DNA from: Siphonodentalium dalli
Taxonomy: Eukaryota; Mollusca; Scaphopoda; Gadilida; Siphonodentaliidae
Length of the DNA stretch: 64,000 bases
Direction: 5' to 3'
Assembly: GCA_032622095.1 (NCBI GenBank)
Contig: CP136061.1
Coordinates: forward strand, 59,479,301-59,543,300
The notes below the pieces were generated by a model. That model was not told the DNA's origin. It made no database searches and saw only the letters and a list, made by a program, of their open reading frames with translations. Below are positions 47,000 through 55,712 of this stretch, piece by piece. Each line of letters begins with the position of its first letter. Within the stretch, counting starts at the first letter, position 1. A program made the translations under genes and the position numbers.

Positions 47000-47266
47000 T
47001 TTCTGAATAGAATGAGCAGCTGATGGCGTCTGCAGATGATAACAGACTGTCTGTGGTGCATGCATTAATAAACCCACTGACATCGGCTGCTCCCACCAGT
47101 ACTTTGCCTTCATTTGTGATTCCACCAGATGCCAAGATAATATTTTCATGGCATTTTTTTTCATCATTTCCCCTTGAGCTTTGCAAATAAAAACGGGAGC
47201 CTCATCAGACATAATTACCACACAAGGTGTGATGTCACTTTTCTTTCTAACGGGTAGACTGTTCAT
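46998..47266 (-). pseudogene. Minus-strand protein-like stretch with a frameshift at an A-run, function unknown
   Basis: Reading downwards from 47266, one frame gives MNSLPVRKKSDITPCVVIMS and DEAPVFICKAQG. At a run of eight A (minus strand, about 47155-47162) sense-like reading appears to shift frame, continuing CHENIILASGGITNEGKVLV, GAADVSGFINACTTDSLLSS and ADAISCSFYSEN. It ends at the TTAA where a piggyBac-type MITE begins. This looks like one coding segment with a single-base indel, then truncated by the MITE. Family not recognised. Same strand as the 43.6-44.2-kb frame, so both might derive from one source antisense to the kinase. Confidence 0.3.
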
Positions 47267-47338
47267 CTTGTTGTGAAATTGAATGTGCTACATGCTACCA
47301 TATGTTGCAATAAAAAATATGCACTACCAGGTGCAGGT

Positions 47339-47712
47339 TATATAAAACATAAGGTTTTTTAATTCATTGGTTAGAGGATATAGGATCCGACCAACCCCCA
47401 AGAATTTGATTCTGGAAAAACAAAATACCAAATATTCTGTATATTTTTTCATTGTTCTTGGAATTTTTTTTATTGAAATCCCATGTGACAACCATGAAAT
47501 TGTATTATTTATGGGCCAATAATGGATTACAGGGACTGAAAGTACAGGTCATATAACTCATAAGGTTTGTTTTTAATACTTTAGAGGAACCCACCATTAC
47601 AAATTGCCAAATATCCTGTTTATTTCTTCGTTGTTTCTTGGCAATGTTTTTATTGAAATCCCATGTGACGACCATGAAATTGCATTATTTTCTCTTATTT
47701 GTTGGCCAATAA
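47339..47712 (+). repeat. Degenerate direct duplication of ~200 bp
   Basis: CATAAGGTTTTTTAATTCAT..TTATTGAAATCCCATGTGAC..GGGCCAATAATGGATT is repeated as CATAAGGTTTGTTTTTAATA..TTATTGAAATCCCATGTGAC..TTGGCCAATAATGTAG. Confidence 0.7.
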
Positions 47713-47903
47713 TGTAGCAGACTCAGACTTTGAAGTAATTATTAATTGCATGTGTTTTGAAAGATCATTATTTTCCATTCTTGGGACTCACTCAGCCAGC
47801 AGCTCTTGTGTACTTAATATCTTCTGCAGGGTTTACATGCACCATAAGTTAGGACTTTTGTCATTTGCATCTCATGCTAGATCTGATTCATTTTGAATTT
47901 CAG

Positions 47904-48069
47904 ATTTCTTCGTGCGGCTGATGGATACAAGGACTGGCCATCTTCCAGGGGGATCTTCTTCAATGAGGCGAAGACGTGTTTGGTGTGGGTCAATGAAGAG
48001 GATCATCTCCGTCTCATCTCCATGGAGAAAGGTGGTGACATTGGAGAAGTCTACAAGAGGCTTGTGAAG
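47904..48069 (+). CDS. Arginine kinase-type phosphagen kinase, internal exon with NEEDH motif
   Basis: Third recognised exon, after a 6400-bp intron (41504-47903). The acceptor is GAATTTCAG and the donor GTGGGT. With the preceding exon it encodes [20 protein letters not shown], then [20 protein letters not shown] and GEVYKRLVK. The first glutamate or its neighbour in NEEDH corresponds to the catalytic E225. The exon ends in phase 0 after the KRLVK strand, so the next exon should start near residue 251 and carry the reactive cysteine (C271 in FCPTNLG) and the flexible loop with E314. No such sequence was found by eye in the remaining 15.9 kb. Nothing in the visible exons suggests a pseudogene: no stops, no frameshifts and consensus splice sites. 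Confidence 0.93.
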
Positions 48070-48457
48070 GTGGGTCGATGGAGAAACTAGAGCACGTAGA
48101 TTGCCTTTATATGACAAAATCCACTCCCACTTCCTTTCTTAGTGATCTGAGATATAGGTATGATCGCGAAAAATACACTGCCAAATGTGGCATGACCTGT
48201 CAAGAGGTTTGAAAATAAATAGTCCCTTCTTCAAAATGCCCTGAATATATAACAGTGATAATGAGTGATCTAAACCTATCTCTAATGTCGCCCTACACCA
48301 GAGCAAATTGCATATTAACTTATATGTAAATATATCCGATTGACATGTCAAGTTAATTCTACTGCTTATTATTATGGAGACACCCACATACGAGTATAAC
48401 ATGACCAGCACATTGATTAGAAATTGAACAAACACAATGCCAAACTATTGCTACATA

Positions 48458-48608
48458 TACAGTAATGTCCTAAATAATCGACTACTTAACCACAGCAGAA
48501 TTATGGGTAACTTTTCAGGATTTAGTCGGAAATATGGCTTGTTGCCATTCATCGGAAAGCTCTCAGTCTGCTGTGGTTAAGGAGTCGATTATTTAGGGCA
48601 TTACTTTA
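48458..48608. mobile_element. Tc1/mariner-type MITE, right arm mostly deleted
   Basis: TACAGTAATGTCC and an intact left arm to AAGCTCTCAG, then a jump to TCTGCTGTGGTTAAGGAG and GGGCATTACTTTA. It is the mirror case of the 40.2-kb copy. Confidence 0.83.
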
Positions 48609-48943
48609 ACATAAAACACGGGATCCTAACAATCTGACCTGCTAATAAATATGAGCTTCCTATAACACCCCTAACATGGTGGAACCGATTAGATCACTGT
48701 ATTCTAGATAAACAGAGAATGATACCACTGATAACAATTGAGATTGTTTTATTATTTTATTATGCAACATCAAATTTGACTCCTGACAAATATCGATGTA
48801 GCAAATATGAGAGAGGTCTAGATAGAGCAGGGGCCACCTCTACTCTGTCTGGGATAGTGAAAATGGACTTGTGAAAGGATACTTTTTCCTTTGTTTTTCT
48901 TTCTTCAATAAAACAAAGGAAACAAATCATGTTGCCTCCATAC

Positions 48944-49353
48944 AGGCTCGCAGCGAGGCGACAGGTGGGAAATGGAGGGAGTGTCTCATCACTGTCACAC
49001 CCCCAATTGGAAAAATAAGGTTGAATTTCACGCTTAAATTAATAGCTGGAAATTATGATACTTTAAATTCCAACCAATATTTTAGTGTAAAAATTGTAAT
49101 TGTTAGTCAAGGATTAAAATATTTTAAATTTTTTAGTCAGATCATAATATAAAGTGGTTGGAAAATGTCCTTTGGTGGGAAGGAGTGTTTGGTCAGAACA
49201 GTCAACTGTTGAAATATTTGAGGTACACTTATCAATGCAGAAGCTGATGCAATTGAAGTTTGCACGAGTTGGAAATTTTGGTTTGCTTGTGATGGGGTGG
49301 GTTGTGGATTGAAGTTAGACACACCGCCATCAGAGACCTCCAGTCATGTCCAT
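48944..49353 (+). mobile_element. Decayed hAT-type element
   Basis: CAGGCTCGCAGCGAGGCGAC, TGTCTCATCACTGTCACACC and, at the right, CAGAGACCTCCAGTCATGTC. Interior GTTGGAAATTTTGG blocks fit the family. Confidence 0.5.
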
Positions 49354-49679
49354 ACCTTCGACCACCCCATCCTGAAACAGATGCCAGCAAGAGGACGAAC
49401 TTATATCATGTGCTAATCATATGGCATTATTTACTGAACAGATGTCAACTTTTCTAGGTGTACTAATCACCATGGCATGGGCATTTCCATAGATATAATA
49501 AGATTTTGGATAAATATGCATTAAGATAATCAGTTCATCATATTATATCAGTTTCCATGATACAGTGTGAACTTCTCTGCATGGGAGGTCTAGAATTCTT
49601 GGTCACAGTCCTTGGACGCTTTGTGTGATCACCAAAGTTAAAGACATATTATGGACTTAATTGTTCGGGTGTGAGAAAC

Positions 49680-50085
49680 TGATAAGTTAGTACTCAGTCA
49701 CTATGCCAACTGTGGGAATGTAGCATTCTACTAGCATCACTGAAAATCTCAAAGAAATCGACCATACCACGCCAAAGATATCATCGTCTGAACTGCATTT
49801 AATTGTAAATATTTACATCTCGATTCGGGACACAACAATCGGCGATCAACTAATGCAATTTATTTTGCCCTCGAGAGTCATTGCATCTAATTAATATGTA
49901 AGAATGACAGTGTGTGTACTGTAACTATGGATTAATATTCGTAAAAATAGCAACTTTGAGCAAGAATAATCTTCATTTCTATTTGATCACCCAACCGGAG
50001 TGTTTCACATAACTTTTAAGCAAAATCGAGCTCTGTTAGTCCATGGATGGGTGACCGATTTGGGATTCTGGGTGCTGCCAACTTT
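49680..50085 (+). ncRNA. 5S rRNA-like sequence, split (SINE head or 5S pseudogene)
   Basis: 49757-49796 resembles the first third of animal 5S rRNA (GACCATACCACG..., ...CATCGTCTGAACTG). 50014-50078 resembles the last half (AAGCAAAATCGAGCTCTGTTAGT, then GGATGGGTGACCGATTTGGG and ATTCTGGGTGCTG, the internal control region and 3' arm). About 215 bp of AT-rich sequence separates them. Surrounding sequence shares blocks with 53.17-53.49 kb, so it may be part of an old interspersed repeat. It is not a functional 5S gene. Confidence 0.5.
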
Positions 50086-50126
50086 CAGTGCGACTCCTGC
50101 ACTTTTCTCTCTCGTTCTGTTAAATG

Positions 50127-50690
50127 CGTATTGATTATACTAAAAATCTATACTTCTTGTCCACAAATGAGGTCACAATTATGCCCGAAAATAATTTAAT
50201 TTGTATAGTAACCTGGTATTTATCTAATAATTAGCTTGGAGATATGTACTATATAGCGTCTGGTAATATCTCAATATATTGAAAATACTCCTTTTGTCTC
50301 TTGAACAACTATGTGATGTTCACTTCATTTAATATTGATGCTGTCTCGAAGCAGATTTTTAACCACATTGATCTTGTACTGCAGGCGCTAACTATGCACT
50401 AGAATTATGTATGGATTATACTAAAAATATATGTTTCCTGTCCACAAATGAGGTCACAATTATGCCCGAAAATAATAGAATTTGTATTTGTATAGTAACC
50501 TGGAACCTGCTATTTATCTCATAATTAGCTTGGAGATAATGTACTACAGCTCTGGGAAATTCTCAATACATTGAAAATACTCATTTTGTCTCTTGAACAA
50601 TTATTGTGTGCTGTTCGCCTCATGTAATATTAATGCTGTCTCCAAGCAGACTTTTAACCACATTGATCGTGTACTGCACACTATACGCAG
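50127..50690 (+). repeat. Tandem duplication, ~275-bp units
   Basis: TCCACAAATGAGGTCACAAT and TATGCCCGAAAATAAT occur at about 50159 and 50441. Both units end CAGACTTTTAACCACATTGA/ CAGATTTTTAACCACATTGA. Divergence of roughly 10-15% suggests an old event. Confidence 0.8.
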
Positions 50691-50859
50691 CTCTTTGTTC
50701 CATCTTTGTTCCCCCATTCTGATGCAGAAACATCAATATTGAACTGCTTGTTGAGTCTCCAAGACCTGAATTACAATAACAATACCATGAATAACATCTT
50801 AAGTATGCTGTGTTTGAGGGGGTTAGTTGAATTGTTTGTGCAGATTTACGGTAGTCAAG

Positions 50860-51076
50860 TACAGTAATGCTCTAAGTAATCGACTTCTTAACCACAGCAG
50901 AATTATGGGTAACTTTTCAGGATTTAGTCGGAAATATGGCTTGTTGCCATTCATTGGAAAGCTCTCGGGGAGTGCTTTCCGATGAATAGCAACAAGCCAT
51001 ATTTCCGACTAAATCCTGAAAAGTTACCCATAAATCTGCTGCGGTTAAGAAGTCGATTACTTGGAGCATTACTGTA
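50860..51076. mobile_element. Tc1/mariner-type palindromic MITE copy
   Basis: TACAGTAATGCTCTAAG at the left and GGAGCATTACTGTA at the right. Arms are nearly perfect, with the centre near AGCTCTCGGGGAGTGC. Confidence 0.87.
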
Positions 51077-51294
51077 TTTGATTTAACCACAGGGAGATTC
51101 TCCTTTAAGTAAAATAGTATCACATTGATTTGCTCAATAGTGTTCTACTTAAAGGGGTACTGTAGGGGGGGAGGGTGCGCCCCTCTAGTTTGTATATTAT
51201 GTTTGTTTGTTTGTTGAGTGAGTTAGTTCAATTGTTTGCAGATGCTCCAGGAAATAAAATAGTGTTACATTGATTTTCCCTGTAGTGCCATACA

Positions 51295-51364
51295 TACAGT
51301 AATGCCCTGAATAATTATACTCCTTTGAGTGGTTAAGGAGTCGATTATTTAGGGCATTACTGTA
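51295..51364. mobile_element. Tc1/mariner-type MITE, 70-bp minimal derivative
   Basis: TACAGTAATGCCC and GGTTAAGGAGTCGATTATTT plus AGGGCATTACTGTA, with almost the whole interior lost. It shows that only the ends are retained. Confidence 0.8.
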
Positions 51365-51380
51365 CTCAATTCCCATTAAA

Positions 51381-51605
51381 TTAACCCTTTCTATACTAAA
51401 TGCATTCATCCAGTCAGTTAAAAAGTGTAGATCAGAATGGTCTATTATTGATGTGCAGAGATGTACAGGTAATATAAGCAGACAACAGATAAATAAAAGG
51501 ACAAAAGGAGTCCTATTTATTGAGGGAAATGTTTAGATAGTATGTTCAACAAACGACCTATGGGATAACTACTCATCAATGATGTTTTAATATTGAAAGG
51601 GTTAA
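51381..51605. mobile_element. piggyBac-type MITE, second family (225 bp)
   Basis: TTAACCCTTTCTATACTAAA at the left, ATTGAAAGGGTTAA at the right, TTAA at both ends. The interior shares AATAAGCAGACAACAGAT and ATGTTCAACAAACG with the 45.5-46.2-kb fold-back. Confidence 0.75.
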
Positions 51606-52049
51606 ATTAAGTCAGATATAGTGTCTGAAACATTAATAGACCAATTTATAGTCAATCTCGATATCATATCTCATTAATTTTAACATATAAATATATAGTG
51701 ACAGTAAGGACATAGAGGAAATTTGTAGTGAAAAAAGTTCACCCTTCTTACATTCACCTTCATACTGATATTTTATAAGTTCCAGTGTGGTGTATTTTTC
51801 TGAAGTAAGAAAAGGTATATATATATTTGGTTAATTTATCAGGGTAAAGACATGCATACATGTTGCGAGCTTATTTTAGTGAACAGCCTAAAGCTGCTTT
51901 CACATACATGCGTTTAACGCATGCGTTTTACGGATGCGTTAGGCGGACGTGCGTTTAGAGCTTTCACATACCTCCGTTTACCTCTGCGCGTACGTGTCCA
52001 TTGGCGGATGCGTGAAGAATTATTTGTGTTTACATATTGTCCTTTCGCC

Positions 52050-52091
52050 ATGGATTCCTCCTCCGACGAGGACGTTCCAATGATTGCTTAA
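52050..52091 (+). pseudogene. Possible start of Harbinger transposase ORF, prematurely stopped
   Basis: ATG followed by a serine/acidic run (MDSSSDEDVPMIA) and then TAA. It lies 158 bp inside the left end of the Harbinger element, on the opposite strand to the MADF relic. This two-gene opposed layout is usual for the superfamily. Acidic-serine starts are common in Harbinger transposases, but the match is short and the rest of the gene is gone. Confidence 0.3.
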
Positions 52092-52549
52092 TCGGGTATA
52101 CTTATCTCGAATACTTCTCCACATTGTCTTCAAATTTAGTACTAAATGAGAAGAAAAAAACGCAACGTTTGGAGCGGTTTCGCAGATTTTAAGCCATATT
52201 GCTTTTACATTTCATTGTCCTCCATGCAACGAATCCATGAATCGTTTTAGTATTGAAACAAATGTGTTCAGTTTCACTCACCAATATAGGGACGAACAAA
52301 TACACATATGTAGACTAAATTAACAGACATTTAGCAATATAATTTGGTAATATATCCCAAGATATTGATATATTTAACAGAAAATACCAACATACCAAAT
52401 GCTGAATTATGGTATAGTGAATATTGAATCTATATTGATGTTGACATGAATTTAGCGTCAGTTAAATCAACAGATGAACCACCCTCCCCAAATAAACAAC
52501 GAAATACTATACACACTGTGTCACCCTGCCATCGTGCATGGACTGAGAG

Positions 52550-52705
52550 CTAATTGCCTGAATATTCTCCATGTCCCGAGTTCTTCATGGCGCTCGAAAT
52601 TGTTTCCCATGAATTTTGCGATCTCTGGGAATCGTGATATCCAATGTTTTTCGGATTAAACAGGTTGTCATATTGGCGAACAGCGTCGTACCTTTGTTTA
52701 GGCAT
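52550..52705 (-). pseudogene. MADF (Myb/SANT-like) domain relic of the Harbinger element
   Basis: A 51-codon minus-strand frame starting at ATG 52705 and ending with TAG at 52550. It contains YDNLFNPKNIGYHDSQRSQN followed by SWETISSAM, matching the MADF pattern (LW.P.. Y.D..R...W..I). In Harbinger elements a MADF/Myb-like protein is the DNA-binding partner of the transposase. The frame stops after helix 2, so the protein is truncated. It lies inside the 51892-53157 element. Recognition is by pattern only. Confidence 0.55.
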
Positions 52706-53169
52706 GATGTACCTACGCTTCTATATGAGAGACTGTCAGCAAAAATGTACTTCCCACCAAACCAAGGCATTCTATGTCATTTGATGTGTATTTTGACCAA
52801 TAACTGCCATCACAATTATTTCATTCTTTAATTTGACCCAAGGATTAGATAGCATGGTGCCAGCTGGCATCCGCCCCCCACATATTATACCATTCTCATT
52901 CGTAAACACCACAAAATATATCCGGTATATCCCATGATGAACGACATCGCACCGAATACCCCTGTCCGCTTATGCGTAAAACGGACAGCTTTTCGGTCTC
53001 GGAGCGAAAAGTTTTGCGCGCGCACGCACGCACGCGCGTTTAACGGATGGTATGTGAAAGCCCCAGTGATAACATTGGAGACCGAAACGATGCGCTTACG
53101 GATGCGCGTACGGATGCGTAAAACGCATGCGTTAAACGCATGTATGTGAAAGCAGCTTAACAAATAAGT

Positions 53170-53490
53170 GACCGGCCACTGTGCCAACTAGAAGAATGTG
53201 GCAATAAACTTCATAACTGATTGCACCATTTCAAAAAACGCAATGAGTAGAGTATGCACAATAGTAAATATTTGATCATTAATTTGGGAAGAATTAATCA
53301 CAGCAAACAGGCGGAAATTATTTTGCCAACAAGAGCCACTGCATATATTCCATGTTTAAGAATGACTTTGTGCGCTCCCAATTTGGATATAAAATTTATG
53401 AAGAATAAATAAATGTGAGTAAAATTATCCCGGGTACCCATCCTATTATTACCCGTGCTGAGTGTTCCACATCAAAGTAATTTATCAGCT
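53170..53490 (+). repeat. Diverged relative of the 49.7-kb repeat (without the 5S-like parts)
   Basis: CCACTGTGCCAACTAGAAGA, AATAGTAAATATTTGATC, AAATTATTTTGCCAACAAGA, TTTAAGAATGAC and GAGTGTTCCACAT match, in order, blocks between 49690 and 50010. Confidence 0.45.
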
Positions 53491-53599
53491 CATTAACCCA
53501 CTTACTTGTGAATTAATTATCCCATTCCCTTTGGGAGCAGGGGATGTCTTGAAAACATTTGCAGACACTTGGTATTAATAAATTATTTCTGCACCTGAC

Positions 53600-53847
53600 C
53601 ACCCTACCCTCTTTGCAAATTTAAATTTTTTTCCGAGGCTAACTTTTTTCCAACCATAGGGGGGTTTTGATTTGGAAATTTCTAACTAGTTTGAAATTTA
53701 GTTTGAGGTATGAGGTATCTCATGGAAAATCCAATTGAAGTGTGGTAAATTCCATTTGAAGGGTTGTAAATCCTAACTGAAGGGAATACAAGGCGAGTAA
53801 CTGCTACCCCCCTTCCCTCTAACAATGATGCTCCAGCCACGGCCCTG
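53600..53847 (+). mobile_element. hAT-type right-end fragment
   Basis: CTAACTTTTTTCCAACCATA and GGTTTTGATTTGGAAATTTC lead to the end GATGCTCCAGCCACGGCCCTG. Confidence 0.45.
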
Positions 53848-54237
53848 ACTGTATCAGTACAGGCTGTTTATTATCTGGGTTTCTTATGCAGTGGGTCAAA
53901 GCCAGATTGTTTGTAAATGCTTTCCTGACTTATGAATATCATCAGCATATTATTTGATGGAATAGTTTTGTGTTGAATCATATTACTAATCAGCAACTGA
54001 TCCTCATCTTGAAAACTGTCTGCTGCTAGGCCACAGGGGAGGTAATTATGTGATTCATGGACCATCTAGCTGGATATTCTTATTGATGTTGATAAAAGCA
54101 TGAATCACCCTCAGACAAGGATATGTTTACTCAACTCTGTGATAACTGAAGACTTGATAATGAGTATTATAGTTAATTGAATCATATTGATTCATTTTGT
54201 AGGGATGTTCAGCTAATAAATTCAACAAACCAACTTT

Positions 54238-54726
54238 TAACCCTTTCATGATGGGAGTCGCTGGTGCAGCATTAAAGACCATGTGCCCATGCATTCTATT
54301 GTATATATGAGTCGACCATAGGTCGCCTCGTATATAAGAGTATGCATTGGCCTAACAATGTTTTACTAATTTTTCTTACATTTTTAATAAACTTTTATAA
54401 TTTTTTTTTTACATTCTTTAACAATTTCTATCATTTTTTATTTATTTTTTTTCTTACATTCTTTAACAATTTTTATCCTTTTTATTTGTTCGTTTTTTAT
54501 CATTATTTCTACATTCTTTAAACAATTTTGTTATAATTTTTTTTTCTTTTTTTCATACATTCTTTAACATTATAAAAAATAATGTAAAATTTGTTAGGCC
54601 AATTCTCTTATATATGCGAGGTGAACCTATTTTTGTGAAAACATGAGCAATGCATTTCTCTCTATATAAGCGAGGCTACTATAGGGAAGCCTCACATATA
54701 TAAGAGAAAGCATTGCTCATGGTGTT
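54238..54726. mobile_element. piggyBac-type MITE running into the assembly gap
   Basis: Left end TTTTAACCCTTTCATGATGG, then the hairpin GCATTCTATTGTATATATGA-(GTCGACCATAGGTCGCC)-mirror, a T-rich spacer (54360-54560) with repeated TTTTTTACATTCTTTAACAA, and a second and third hairpin ending AGCATTGCTCATGGTGTT at the Ns. Confidence 0.7.
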
Positions 54727-54826
54727 NNNNNNNNNNNNNNNNNNNNNNNNNNNNNNNNNNNNNNNNNNNNNNNNNNNNNNNNNNNNNNNNNNNNNNNNNN
54801 NNNNNNNNNNNNNNNNNNNNNNNNNN
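54727..54826. other. Assembly gap (100 N)
   Basis: Exactly 100 Ns, the usual placeholder for a gap of unknown size. It starts at the end of a long hairpin stem, which probably stopped assembly. Confidence 0.98.
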
Positions 54827-55030
54827 AATCTTCGTGATAATGAACCCTCTCGTTACTTTAGAATATATAATTAACCTTAAAATAAAAAAAATCTTTGGAA
54901 CACAGAACCTTCGGAATAACGAACCTTCGGATTGGTGAACCTTCGGAATAGCGAACATTCAGAGAAATTTCGGAATAGTGGACCTTCGGGATAGTGAACC
55001 TTCGGAATAGAGCCATGCCCCCCAATATTC
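54827..55030 (+). repeat. 16-bp minisatellite GAACCTTCGGAATAGY, block 1
   Basis: After ATGAACCCTCTCGTTACTTT and AATTAACCTTAAAATAA come units such as AACCTTCGGAATAACG, AACCTTCGGATTGGTG and AACCTTCGGAATAGCG. The same lead-in and units recur in block 2. Confidence 0.8.
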
Positions 55031-55366
55031 ATATTATATGCCCAGAGTTCAAAGGTATGGACCCATAAAATTCTAAACTTGGCCCTTAAAATAATGAACT
55101 CCAAATTGGAGCACACACAGAACACCACTTAAGTCAACTGAACCTATGTCATGTCCCAATGCGGGAGGGTCCATATATACCACAACATTCATAGTATATG
55201 CCAAGAATTCAAAGGTATGGGCCCACGTAATGACATAAAATCTCAAGAAAACCAGCGAAAACAAAACAAAATCACATTTAATGTTCTAAGTTAAGTTATT
55301 TCCTCCTGTATCTGTATCGGTGTGCGCGCATGATCAGTTCGGATGTGAGCGCACACTCCATATAAA

Positions 55367-55520
55367 GAATCTTTGTGAAAATGAACCCTCTCAAATTAGT
55401 CTCAATACTTTAAAATATAGAATTAACCTAAAAATAACAAAAACCTTCGGAATAGAGAACCTTCGGAATAGCGGACCTTCGGGATAGCAAACCTTCATAA
55501 TAGAAGCATGTCCCCACAAT
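55367..55520 (+). repeat. 16-bp minisatellite GAACCTTCGGAATAGY, block 2
   Basis: A direct repeat of block 1, lead-in ATGAACCCTCTCAAATTAGT and AGAATTAACCTAAAAATAAC, then four units. The two blocks are 540 bp apart. CCACAATATTCATA../CAAAGGTATG pieces between them (55020-55060 and 55180-55220) are also duplicated. Confidence 0.8.
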
Positions 55521-55712
55521 TACACCGGTGACGTAAACACATGTGCCAATCTTAGTTGTACTCTCGTAATTATCGGTACGATGAAACGGTGACGGAATCT
55601 GACGAGGTTTGCCGAATGTACAATCACCCAGTGAATTATCTATCGCCCATGCGATACAAAAAAACCAAAAGCAATAAACACCACACTACGGTGGCGTAAT
55701 AAATACATAGAT
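55521..55712. other. Short unique sequence before the LINE tail
   Basis: No feature recognised. Confidence 0.4.

Larger units (their letters stand above)
41504..47903 (+). other. Intron of the phosphagen kinase gene (6.4 kb)
   Basis: Phase-2 GT..AG intron packed with palindromic elements at 41.56, 42.62, 43.81, 44.60, 44.86, 45.53 and 46.48 kb. It also holds two minus-strand protein-like stretches (44.16-43.62 and 47.27-47.00 kb) and a duplicated AT-rich unit (47.34-47.71 kb). Confidence 0.85.
48070..51891 (+). other. Presumed downstream intron of the phosphagen kinase
   Basis: Starts with the GTGGGT donor of the last visible exon. No matching next exon was found. It carries MITEs, a hAT-like fragment, the split 5S-like sequence and a tandem duplication, all listed separately. 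Whether the intron runs on through the Harbinger element and the N gap is unknown. Confidence 0.5.
51892..53157. mobile_element. PIF/Harbinger-type DNA transposon, degenerate (1266 bp)
   Basis: The ends are long inverted repeats starting AGCTGCTTTCACATACATGC at the left, with the mirror image at the right (CATGTATGTGAAAGCAGCT). They continue inward through repeats of CGTTTAACGCATGCG and GGATGCGT. The flanks carry a TAA direct repeat (51889-51891 and 53158-53160), the 3-bp target site typical of PIF/Harbinger. Inside are two coding relics expected for this superfamily: a MADF-domain piece on the minus strand and a short Met start with an acidic-serine segment on the plus strand. The arms are much richer in CpG and GCG/CGC than the flanks. 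Confidence 0.8.

Noticed and set aside
50013-50080. Functional 5S rRNA gene
   Set aside because: The 5' and 3' parts are separated by about 215 bp and both have substitutions in conserved positions.
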